Origin: Tannerellaceae bacterium
GTDB taxonomy: Bacteria > Bacteroidota > Bacteroidia > Bacteroidales > Tannerellaceae
Length of the DNA stretch: 64,000 bases
NCBI GenBank assembly: GCA_031288175.1
Contig: JAITRW010000040.1
Span: 62,001-126,000, forward strand
Reading direction: 5' to 3'
Positions 49,217 through 57,285 of the stretch are shown here, piece after piece. Under the pieces are notes generated by a model. The model was not told the origin of the DNA and made no database searches. It saw only the letters and a list, made by a program, of their open reading frames with translations. The position numbers were made by a program, and so were the translations under genes. Every line of letters starts with the position of its first letter. Positions within the stretch are counted from its first letter, which is position 1.

Positions 49217-51676
49217 ATGACAGGCAGTACCAAAAAAAAAGCGGAAAAATTGCTCGTCGCAGGGATTCTCAGCGCCATGCTGAGCGTCGGAGTAATGGCC
49301 GAGGGGGGTAAGGTGCGCATTTCCGGTTATGTACGTGACGGGGAGGACTATCCTTTGGAGCTGGTGGCAGTGACCACAGGCGGTCACGGAGGAGCGGTGA
49401 CGAATGAAAAAGGGTTTTATTCGGTAGACGTACAGGCAGGGGATTCCGTCCGTTTAGTCTTTTCCTGTCTGGGTTACGGCAAGGTGGAGCGCATTATTCC
49501 GGAAGTGATGGGCGACCTGCGTGTAAACGTACGGATGAATTACATCTCCTTTGCACTCGGTGAGATCACGGCCACGGCTACGCGACGCCAGATCTCCGCC
49601 ATGGAAACCCTGGATGCCGACAAGATACGTTTCTTGGCTGACCCTTCGGGGGGAAGCATAGAAAGCCTGGTGGTGACGTTTGCAGGGGTGTCGTCGGGCA
49701 ATGAACTGAGTTCTCAATATTCCGTCCGCGGCGGGAGTTACGATGAGAATATGGTGTATGTGAACGGGGTGGAAGTGTTCCGCCCGTTGCTGATCCGTTC
49801 CGGTCAGCAGGAGGGGCTAACGTTCACGAATCCGGACCTGACGGAATCCGTACGTTTTGCGGCAGGCGGATTTGAAGCGCGGTATGGAGACAAGATGAGT
49901 TCGGTGCTGGATATTACCTACAAGCGGCCAAGTAATACGGAGGGGTCGGTGACGGGCGGATTGATGGGCGGAAACGCATACGTGGGGAGCGGTGCGGGTA
50001 AATGGACGCAAATCACGGGTGTTCGCTACAAAACGGCGCGTTCACTGCTGGCGACGATGGATACGGAAGCGGAATACGACCCTGAGTTTCTTGATCTCCA
50101 GAGTTATATCACTTACCGCCCCTCCCGAAAATGGGAAATAGGGATTTTAGGGTACCTCTCCCGAAATACCTACCGTTTCCGCCCTTTCAGCAGGGAGACG
50201 TCGTTCGGTACGCCAGAGAAACCGCAAAACTTTTTTGTCTACTTCGACGGCATGGAGCAAGACCGCTTCGAGACGCTTTCGGGCGCTTTTTCGGTGAAAT
50301 GCTATGCCAATGAACAGATGGAACTGGGGTTGCAAGGTTCGGCCTTCCATACCCGGGAAGAAGAAAATTATGACATCCTGAGTGAATACTGGATAGGAAA
50401 GAACGGTACTGTGAATCAGGATGAGGAAGGAATCACCAGTGCACGTACAGTGGGCGGTTTCCTGGAGCATGCCCGTAATAAACTTCACGCCACGATACTA
50501 AACCTGACGCACTCCGGATCGTTCCGCCTGCGGGGAAATACCGTACAGTGGGGCGCTTCCATACAGGGAGAGCGTATCCGCGACCGCCTCCGCGAATGGG
50601 AACGGAGAGATTCGGCCGGATACTCCCTGCCTCATACGGGAGAAGGCGTCAACGTCTTTTCTTCGCTCTATGCCGACGAAACTATGTCAAGCCTCCGCCT
50701 GTGGGGCTATGTACAGGATGTGGCCAAGTTTCGTACCCCGCAAGGGTTATTTACCTTCATCGGAGGAGTACGGGGAAGCTATTGGGACTACAACCGTGAA
50801 TTTATTGTCAGTCCGCGAGCCTCTATCGGGTTTATCCCGAACTTTGATCAGGACATAACCCTTCGTCTGGCCGGTGGGGTCTACTACCAGTCCCCTTTCT
50901 ACAAGGAGTTACGCAAAGTGGTACGGGATAGTGAGGGGAACGAAACGGTTGCCCTGAACGCATCCCTGCGTTCGCAACGTTCCATGCAGCTCATCGTTGG
51001 CGGGGATTACAGTTTCAAAGTATCCGGAAGGAATTTCAAAGTGACGGCCGAAGCTTATTATAAGAAGTTAGACCGTCTTGTGCCCTATACGATTGATAAC
51101 GTAAAGATACGCTACTACGGAGAAAACTGCGGGGCAGGGAGGGTATGGGGATTGGACACCAAACTTTTCGGGGAGTTCGTACCGGGAGTGGATTCATGGC
51201 TCAGTTTTTCGTTGATGGATGCCCGTCAGACTATACGTCGTACGCAAGAAACGGGAACAACGACAGTACGTACCGTCCCTTTGCCTAACAGCCAGGGATA
51301 TAACATTTCCCTCTATTTTCATGACTATTTTCCGCGTTACGACCGTCTGAGTGTCACTCTCAAAGGGATGCTCTCCGGAGGTTTACCTGTCACCATTCCC
51401 CATAAAGGGTATGAGGACGGTTATTTCCGGTTACCTCCTTACCGTCGTATTGACCTTGGCTTTTCTTATCGTTTGTCAGGGGCAGGCGTTTCTTCCGAAC
51501 GAACAAGTTTTTTCGGCTTGCGTAATATCTGGCTTGCGTTGGATGTATTCAATCTTTTCGGCATCAATAACACAAACTCTTACTATTGGCTGACCGACGT
51601 CTACGGACAGCAATATGCTGTCCCTAACTATTTGACCGGTCGTCAGCTCAACGTAAGATTGATGGTAGATTTCTAA
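49217..51676 (+). CDS. TonB-dependent outer membrane receptor
   Basis: The 819-residue product has a signal peptide, then a carboxypeptidase-regulatory-like domain (about 35-110; ISGYVRDGEDYPLELVAVTT, NEKGFYSVDVQAGD), a plug domain (about 115-240; SQYSVRGGSYDENMVYVNG, RYGDKMSSVLDITYKR) and a 22-strand barrel ending LNVRLMVDF. It takes up a ligand through the outer membrane with TonB-ExbBD energy. It is shorter than SusC-type receptors and no SusD partner follows, so a polysaccharide locus cannot be claimed. It is divergent from the giant gene. An A9 run occurs at codons 6-8. The DUF2520 gene follows after six bases. Confidence 0.92.
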   Translation: MTGSTKKKAEKLLVAGILSAMLSVGVMAEGGKVRISGYVRDGEDYPLELVAVTTGGHGGAVTNEKGFYSVDVQAGDSVRLVFSCLGYGKVERIIPEVMGDLRVNVRMNYISFALGEITATATRRQISAMETLDADKIRFLADPSGGSIESLVVTFAGVSSGNELSSQYSVRGGSYDENMVYVNGVEVFRPLLIRSGQQEGLTFTNPDLTESVRFAAGGFEARYGDKMSSVLDITYKRPSNTEGSVTGGLMGGNAYVGSGAGKWTQITGVRYKTARSLLATMDTEAEYDPEFLDLQSYITYRPSRKWEIGILGYLSRNTYRFRPFSRETSFGTPEKPQNFFVYFDGMEQDRFETLSGAFSVKCYANEQMELGLQGSAFHTREEENYDILSEYWIGKNGTVNQDEEGITSARTVGGFLEHARNKLHATILNLTHSGSFRLRGNTVQWGASIQGERIRDRLREWERRDSAGYSLPHTGEGVNVFSSLYADETMSSLRLWGYVQDVAKFRTPQGLFTFIGGVRGSYWDYNREFIVSPRASIGFIPNFDQDITLRLAGGVYYQSPFYKELRKVVRDSEGNETVALNASLRSQRSMQLIVGGDYSFKVSGRNFKVTAEAYYKKLDRLVPYTIDNVKIRYYGENCGAGRVWGLDTKLFGEFVPGVDSWLSFSLMDARQTIRRTQETGTTTVRTVPLPNSQGYNISLYFHDYFPRYDRLSVTLKGMLSGGLPVTIPHKGYEDGYFRLPPYRRIDLGFSYRLSGAGVSSERTSFFGLRNIWLALDVFNLFGINNTNSYYWLTDVYGQQYAVPNYLTGRQLNVRLMVDF
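49232..49240. repeat. A9 tract at the start of the TonB receptor gene
   Basis: Nine A encode three Lys codons close to the start codon. Slippage here would abolish the receptor. Confidence 0.8.
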
Positions 51677-51682
51677 ACCTTT

Positions 51683-52459
51683 ATGCCCACTGATACAAGT
51701 AGTTACCCTGTAGTTTTTGTCGGGTCGGGAAATCTGGCCACTTGTCTTGCAGTAGCGATGCGGGATAAAAAAATACCTATTATTCAGATATTTAGTAGGA
51801 AAGCTACTTCGGCCAAAGCTTTAGCTTCACGCATCGGTTGCGCCTGGACAAACGATCCCGACAAGATCCGGACGGACGCCGCCTTGTACATCTTCGCCGT
51901 TAGGGACGATGTGCTGGTGGAAACTATCGGGAAGATTCCTCCTAACGGCGGTCTATGGGTACATACGGCAGGAAGTATGCCGATGGATATATTTGGGGAC
52001 ACAGTAAACCGGTACGGGGTATTTTATCCGATGCAGACATTCAGCAAGGCCCGTCCGGTGTCCTTTCACTCAATACCTATTTTTATAGAAGCTTCCTCCG
52101 CGTCCGACGGATTACTGCTCCAAAGCATCGCCGCCTGCCTTTCCCGTGAAGTACATTTTTTATCGTCGGAGCAACGGCAACAATTTCATCTGGCGGCAGT
52201 CTTCGCCAGCAGTTTCACCAACCGGATGTATGCTATCGCTTGTCACCTGCTGGAACGCAAGGGATTAGACGGACGGCTACTGCTCCCTTTGATCGACGAA
52301 ACGGCCGCAAAAGTACATGACCTTCCCGCCGTCAAAGCACAAACAGGCCCCGCCGTCCGCCACGATGTAGCCGTTATGAAAAAACATCTTGATATGCTTG
52401 ACCATGAAACCGATCTCAAAGAACTGTACCGGCTAATAAGCCGTAACATTCATGGATAG
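51683..52459 (+). CDS. Rossmann-fold DUF2520 protein
   Basis: The 258-residue cytoplasmic protein has an N-terminal NAD(P)-binding Rossmann domain (VVFVGSGNLATCLAVAM, then HTAGSMPMD) and a C-terminal all-helical DUF2520 domain (about 130-255; QFHLAAVFASSFTNRMYAIA, TGPAVRHDVAVM). It resembles the pyrroline-5-carboxylate or 6-phosphogluconate dehydrogenase superfamily. The substrate of the family is not established. It is six bases downstream of the TonB receptor gene and converges on the MurB-YgjP gene with 15 bases between. Confidence 0.85.
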   Translation: MPTDTSSYPVVFVGSGNLATCLAVAMRDKKIPIIQIFSRKATSAKALASRIGCAWTNDPDKIRTDAALYIFAVRDDVLVETIGKIPPNGGLWVHTAGSMPMDIFGDTVNRYGVFYPMQTFSKARPVSFHSIPIFIEASSASDGLLLQSIAACLSREVHFLSSEQRQQFHLAAVFASSFTNRMYAIACHLLERKGLDGRLLLPLIDETAAKVHDLPAVKAQTGPAVRHDVAVMKKHLDMLDHETDLKELYRLISRNIHG

Positions 52460-52474
52460 CCTTTATCATCTTCC

Positions 52475-54010
52475 TTATTGCATGCCTTTCATCTTCAGTT
52501 CCTTGCGAAGCCGGTGGGCAGAGCCGTTCGTCACCTCATCAAGTAGCCTCCAGAAACCGGTGCCGTGATTCATCTCCTTAGTATGACACAGTTCATGCAG
52601 CAAGATATAATCAATCAGATGCTCCGGAAGAAGTAGAAGGAAACAGGAAAGATTGATCACCTTTCTACCCGAACAACTACCCCACCTCGTCCGAGCACTA
52701 TTCACTTTACTATCTTCATAAATAAACCCGTGCCGTTCGGCAAGCATAGATAGACGGACAGGAAGAAGCCGTTTCGCCTCGTCCCGAAGGACATTCCGCA
52801 GGATCGTCTGCAACTGCCACTGGATTGCTCGTTCCTCGAAACACGTGTCAGGAGAACAAAGAACCACTAACAGTCCCTCACGCAGTGAGATGCGGAAATG
52901 TTCACGTAGCCTCAACGGAGTATCCGAACGCCGTATCACAAGCCTGAAAGAGAACGTTTGAAGATCGGTCTCCTCGGAAAAGATCTTCGGAACAAGGGGA
53001 CCGGCAACGGCGCTGATATACTTCACTTCCGGAGTAAGCCGGATAGCGAAACGTGATTGTACCTTCTCGACAATCCGTTCGGCCAATCGTGCAATATCGG
53101 CGCCTGTCGCCTTGCCGTGATTGACAAGTACCAAAGCCTGTCGCTCATACACACCCGCATCGCCTTGTCGGAAACCTTTGAAACCGCACTGTTCAATCAG
53201 CCATCCGGCCGGAATCTTATATTGTTCGCCTAACGAATAATAAGGGATATCCTTAAAGCGAGATTGAATCTCTACAAACTGTTGCGGGGAAACTACGGGA
53301 TTCATAAAGAAACTACCGGCATTACCCAGCTCACTGGGATCAGGTATTTTCGATCGGCGAAGACGGATAACCGCTTCCCTGACATCAAGCGGAGTAGGAC
53401 AATCCGGCAGATCGTCATACAATCGTCCGTAATCCGTGACACAACGACCCTGGTTACGGGAAAAACGAAAAACTACGTGAGTAATAATAAACGGTGAATT
53501 ATCTTCCTTGAAACGACTATAGCGGTACTCATAGTTACACTCAGAGGCCGCAAACGCATAGCCATGCCCGGTATATTTGTCCATCACTTCGACACTATGG
53601 ATAAAATCTTTCACTTCCGATGCATAAGCCCCGATATTCTGCACTGCCGCCGCCCCTACCTCACCGGGTATAAATGAAAGATTCTCCGGCCCTGACCAAC
53701 CTTGTTTAAGGACAAAAATTACCACATCGTCCCAAAGTATCCCTGCCCCAACGCGTAAAAAGATATCATCACCTTCCTCACGTACTTTCATACCGCCTAT
53801 CCCCGAATGGAGGACAATACCGTCATAGTTTTTCAGGAAAAGGAGATTACTTCCTTTCCCTATATGGATAGATTTACAGTGGCTGAAATACTCATCGCGC
53901 AAAAGACGGCTAAGATCCTCATCGTCGGCATACTCTATAAACCATCGTGCTGAGACATCAATACCGAAGGTATTATAGTGTCGCAAGGAATAGTTTTCAT
54001 GTATCAGCAT
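52475..54010 (-). CDS. murB: MurB-YgjP fusion: UDP-N-acetylenolpyruvoylglucosamine reductase with a YgjP-like metallopeptidase domain
   Basis: The 511-residue product starts at ATG 54010, 14 bases after the PorZ stop; the frame is open further back but homology begins here (SLRHYNTFGID). Residues about 1-335 are full MurB, which reduces UDP-GlcNAc-enolpyruvate to UDP-MurNAc for peptidoglycan: FAD-binding GKGSNLLFL and PGEVGAAAVQNIGAYA, catalytic Ser in GNAGSFFMNP, and LTPEVKYI at the end. After about ten linker residues, 345-511 is a YgjP/DUF45 metallopeptidase-like domain with RWGSCSGRKVINLS, HELCH (472-476, zinc ligands) and HGTGFWRLLDE. Both halves keep their active residues. The domains are normally separate proteins. 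Confidence 0.9.
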   Translation of the reverse strand: MLIHENYSLRHYNTFGIDVSARWFIEYADDEDLSRLLRDEYFSHCKSIHIGKGSNLLFLKNYDGIVLHSGIGGMKVREEGDDIFLRVGAGILWDDVVIFVLKQGWSGPENLSFIPGEVGAAAVQNIGAYASEVKDFIHSVEVMDKYTGHGYAFAASECNYEYRYSRFKEDNSPFIITHVVFRFSRNQGRCVTDYGRLYDDLPDCPTPLDVREAVIRLRRSKIPDPSELGNAGSFFMNPVVSPQQFVEIQSRFKDIPYYSLGEQYKIPAGWLIEQCGFKGFRQGDAGVYERQALVLVNHGKATGADIARLAERIVEKVQSRFAIRLTPEVKYISAVAGPLVPKIFSEETDLQTFSFRLVIRRSDTPLRLREHFRISLREGLLVVLCSPDTCFEERAIQWQLQTILRNVLRDEAKRLLPVRLSMLAERHGFIYEDSKVNSARTRWGSCSGRKVINLSCFLLLLPEHLIDYILLHELCHTKEMNHGTGFWRLLDEVTNGSAHRLRKELKMKGMQ

Positions 54011-54024
54011 GTGTACATATATAA

Positions 54025-56916
54025 CTAACGAATGACCATAATTTTGGTGACTACACGCTGGGCGGCATTTTCCGTGGCAGCGAAGACAAGATAAACGCCC
54101 GTAGTGACGGGATCTCCCGACGGACGAGTACAATTCCAGAAAAACTGACCGCCCACAGCCTTACCTTCTGCTACAGGATGGCCATTGAAGTCGGTAATAC
54201 GGACGTAGGAATCTTGCACAAGGTTAGTAACGGTGACATATCCCTGATAATTGGGCCGGACAGGGTTGGGAAAGGCCGTAACTTCGGCATAGTCGGCTTT
54301 GCCACGAGTGACACCGGCGGTATAAGACACTATTCCTTTGTCGGTACCGACAAAGACTTCTCCCGTTGTAGGATGGATAGCGATACTTTGGACGAAGTCG
54401 GACGGTAAAGGGGAATTTGCGGTAGTAAAATGGGCAATAGTTTCTTTACCATCCTCAGAGACAAGTATAAGGCCGGAACTTTGCGTACCCAACCATTTAC
54501 GGTTGCCGCCATCTACGGCAATGGCACGTACATTTTCCCCATCCAGGAAATAAGCGAGCTTACCCTCTTCATCCGTTCGGACAATACGATTGGCATACAT
54601 GTGCGAAGGATCCGTCACTGCGTAAGAGGGTGTCGGGCAAATCAGCGGACCCAGGCTAGTACCGAGCCAAATCCGGCCGTTTAAGTCCTCCGCCATGCAG
54701 TAATAGGCGGAAGGGTCGGTAACAAGCTGCCCTTCGGAAGTAGGAGAGGAATGGAAAGAGGAAAAGAAGTTAGCTATGTCATCGGAAGGGTCATCAATCG
54801 TTCCACGATCGTCCACGACAAGGATACCGGCATCCGTCCTTCCGGGGATATTGATCCATTTGTGATTATTACGGGTAAGAAGAATTTTATCCATAATCAC
54901 GCAGGCAGGCAAACCGTCATAAGAAAGGGAAAGCCATTCCCCGTTCGGTTTCATTACCTTGATGGCATGTAGATCTCCGTCGCCGTTGGTTACCCAAAGA
55001 TTATTGTTTTGGTCAAAAGCCAGCCCATCGATGCGGACATACCTATGCCTTTCGGGATCTGAGGCAGGGACGAAGGACTCTAAGTTAGAATTCGTATAGT
55101 CATACCTCTTAACGAATTCATTATTGAGGAACTCAAAGACACCGTCTCCCCACGTACCGACAAAACAATGGTTTTCGTTTAAGGGATCGACCGCTACGGC
55201 GGTAGCTTCGGCAAAGGCATGTCCGGCTTGCCCGGAGATAGCCTGTTCATCGAAATTATACCAGGAAGAACCGTCATAGGTCATAAAAGTAGCGTCCCTG
55301 AAAGTTCGGAAAGTTCCCGCGCCGTCTCCGGTAACGAACAGTTTGTCTTTATGGAAGGTCATAAAAGCCGCATGATCGCGCTTAGGCCCGTTGAGACGAA
55401 TACCGGAGATAAGCGTTTCGTACCGATCGTCTACAGACTTGAGCGCCTTCAGTCCCTCCGTGCCTGCGGCTATCCAATAAACGTCGGAAACGGCGGAGAG
55501 ATCGTACGCCGAGCGGACAGGTATAGTCCGGTAGTCTTTCACGGAGGTATATACCCTCATATCACCCCAACGGCGCACGATCAGTTTGTCGTTTTTATAG
55601 AATATATCCCACACGTCGTCTACGTGCGGTCCGTTGGTCGTTAGGCCATCGTCATATAATTTATTGTCTTCTCCGAGGATCATAATATAATCCGCTAAAA
55701 AGAATGCTTTCTTTATCGGAATATCTATAAGAAAGGAAAGGCGTTGCCAATTAGCTTTATCTAGTAAATTACTTCTTTCATTGCCGATAAAGACTCCGGA
55801 ATCTGTAGCGGCAATCAGCGCATCGTCATTAAAATAAACGGACCGGGTGACGCCTATACGGTAAGTATCCATAATCTCTCGCTTACGGAGGTCGATAGCC
55901 ATGACCCCGAAGTTAGTGGCTAGGTAGACATAATCTCTATAAAAGAACAAGTCGTTGACCGTTTTATCCCGTATCCCTTGGCTATTCATCAGATGGGGAA
56001 TATTATATATCCCTTCCTTGGAAAGCAGGTCTATATTGCTATTCGTATAGAGAATGAAAAGAATATCAAGGCTATGGCTATATCCGATACGGCTAATGTA
56101 AGTATCACTTATCCCGTTCTCCTTGGAATAAAGGGTAACGCTCCGATCATTTTTCCCATAGGAATATAAAGCACCCGACGCACGATCCGAAATACCCGTA
56201 GCGGGATTGCGATCGAAGCCTGCCAACACGAACACTTCCTCCGGCGTTTCTTCCACCATGAACGTGGAGTGATAGGAAGGATACGTTTTCCAAATCGCAT
56301 CTTGCGCCCATGTCGGGAAAGAGACGTAAAGGAGGCAAGCTATGGCGCCCAGGCAGGCCAGAATCCTATCCATCTTACGCATAGCCTGCGCTCGATGGCT
56401 AATTTTATCCTTTATATCGGGGCCTAATTCGGCGAAGGTTTTATCATAGTCTTTGGGAATGAAGACAGCGTCATATCCGAATCCAAATAGTCCCCTTTTA
56501 TGTTGGGAAATGGTTCCTTCCACTATACCTTCGAAAAAATAACGTTGGTTTCTGACGATAAGCGATACCGCTATCTTGAAACGAGCGTTACGGTTATCCT
56601 TCCCTGCAAGGATACTCAACAGCTTATTCATATTAGCCTTATCGGTACCTTCAACAGAGTAACGTGCCGAACGCACTCCCGGCCTATTCCTTAAAACTTC
56701 TACCTCCAATCCGCTATCTTCGGCAAAACAATCTCTACCGCATTGACTGTATATTGCCTCTGCCTTCAAGCGTGCATTCTGTGCGAAAGTGACTCCTGTT
56801 TCAATGACGTTCTCTTTAAAGCCAATGTCATCTAAACTCAGCACATTCGTAAAAGGAAGCATCTTTCTTACCTCTTCCAATTTAAACCGGTTCCTGGTAG
56901 CGAACACTAGCTCCAT
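54025..56916 (-). CDS. RdgB-PorZ in-frame fusion: dITP/XTP pyrophosphatase followed by a T9SS PorZ-like beta-propeller protein
   Basis: One frame of 963 residues from ATG 56916. Residues 1 to about 180 are RdgB/HAM1, which hydrolyses dITP and XTP: FATRNRFKLEEV, EDSGLEVE, GFGYDAVFIP and SHRAQA. The normal RdgB C-terminus merges at MRKMDRILACLG into a signal peptide (ILACLGAIACLLYVSFPTWAQ). The rest (about 785 residues from ATG 56382) is PorZ-like: two beta-propellers (IWKTYPSYHSTF at the start) and a T9SS sorting domain (AFPNPVRPNYQGYV to KIMVIR). PorZ belongs to the PorU/V/Q/Z surface attachment complex. Internal initiation at ATG 56382 or 56373 would give a normal secreted PorZ (the P. gingivalis one is a similar size). 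The frame also runs back to ATG 57000 through heptad repeats. Confidence 0.85.
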   Translation of the reverse strand: MELVFATRNRFKLEEVRKMLPFTNVLSLDDIGFKENVIETGVTFAQNARLKAEAIYSQCGRDCFAEDSGLEVEVLRNRPGVRSARYSVEGTDKANMNKLLSILAGKDNRNARFKIAVSLIVRNQRYFFEGIVEGTISQHKRGLFGFGYDAVFIPKDYDKTFAELGPDIKDKISHRAQAMRKMDRILACLGAIACLLYVSFPTWAQDAIWKTYPSYHSTFMVEETPEEVFVLAGFDRNPATGISDRASGALYSYGKNDRSVTLYSKENGISDTYISRIGYSHSLDILFILYTNSNIDLLSKEGIYNIPHLMNSQGIRDKTVNDLFFYRDYVYLATNFGVMAIDLRKREIMDTYRIGVTRSVYFNDDALIAATDSGVFIGNERSNLLDKANWQRLSFLIDIPIKKAFFLADYIMILGEDNKLYDDGLTTNGPHVDDVWDIFYKNDKLIVRRWGDMRVYTSVKDYRTIPVRSAYDLSAVSDVYWIAAGTEGLKALKSVDDRYETLISGIRLNGPKRDHAAFMTFHKDKLFVTGDGAGTFRTFRDATFMTYDGSSWYNFDEQAISGQAGHAFAEATAVAVDPLNENHCFVGTWGDGVFEFLNNEFVKRYDYTNSNLESFVPASDPERHRYVRIDGLAFDQNNNLWVTNGDGDLHAIKVMKPNGEWLSLSYDGLPACVIMDKILLTRNNHKWINIPGRTDAGILVVDDRGTIDDPSDDIANFFSSFHSSPTSEGQLVTDPSAYYCMAEDLNGRIWLGTSLGPLICPTPSYAVTDPSHMYANRIVRTDEEGKLAYFLDGENVRAIAVDGGNRKWLGTQSSGLILVSEDGKETIAHFTTANSPLPSDFVQSIAIHPTTGEVFVGTDKGIVSYTAGVTRGKADYAEVTAFPNPVRPNYQGYVTVTNLVQDSYVRITDFNGHPVAEGKAVGGQFFWNCTRPSGDPVTTGVYLVFAATENAAQRVVTKIMVIR
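56371..56382 (-). other. Candidate internal start of PorZ inside the rdgB frame
   Basis: Two ATGs (56382 and 56373, minus strand) directly precede the hydrophobic segment of the PorZ signal peptide. Starting here gives a standard N-terminal signal peptide with Lys/Arg in front. Confidence 0.5.
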
Positions 56917-56928
56917 CCTTCTCGGTTT

Positions 56929-57285
56929 ACTTTCCGTCATTTCCATTTTACTTTCCGTTTTTAAAAAAATACTTTCCGGAATAAAGATAATACTTTCCAT
57001 GGTATCCGCAAAACTTCCCGTTATAAAAACAAAACCTTCCGGGGTATTCGTAAAACATTCCTCTCTTTCTGTAAAACCTTCCGGGGAAGTAAGGTTTAGT
57101 GTTTTGAAGACATCGCGGAAGGTTTTGCGGAAAGGGAGGAAAGATTTATAAACACCGTAGAAGGTTTTGCGAATACCCCGGAAGGTTTATCATACGTTCC
57201 GGAAGGAGTGCTACCTATCTCTGAAAGAGTGATTTACACCTCTGGAAGAGAGTTTTACGTCCCGGAAAGAGAGCCGGATATCCCG
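56929..57285. repeat. Array of seventeen 21-bp units, inverted at its centre
   Basis: Units are exactly 21 bp. Eight units (56929-57096) begin ACTTTCC or ACCTTCC on the plus strand, one divergent unit (57097-57117) forms the centre, and eight units (57118-57285) begin GAAGG or GAAAG, i.e. the inverse orientation. The segment 57160-57180 is complementary to 57040-57060 at 19 of 21 positions. The array begins at the base next to the Porin_10 stop codon and ends 12 bases before the rdgB ATG, filling the whole intergenic space. 21 bp is two helical turns and also seven codons. No spacers, no cas genes and no consensus promoter were seen. Confidence 0.9.

Noticed and set aside
26152-51676. Polysaccharide utilisation locus of the SusC/SusD type
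   Set aside because: No SusD lipoprotein and no further glycosidase genes; the receptor is short for SusC.
56929-57285. The 21-bp array as a CRISPR array
   Set aside because: Units are contiguous without spacers, vary in sequence, flip orientation, and no cas gene is near.
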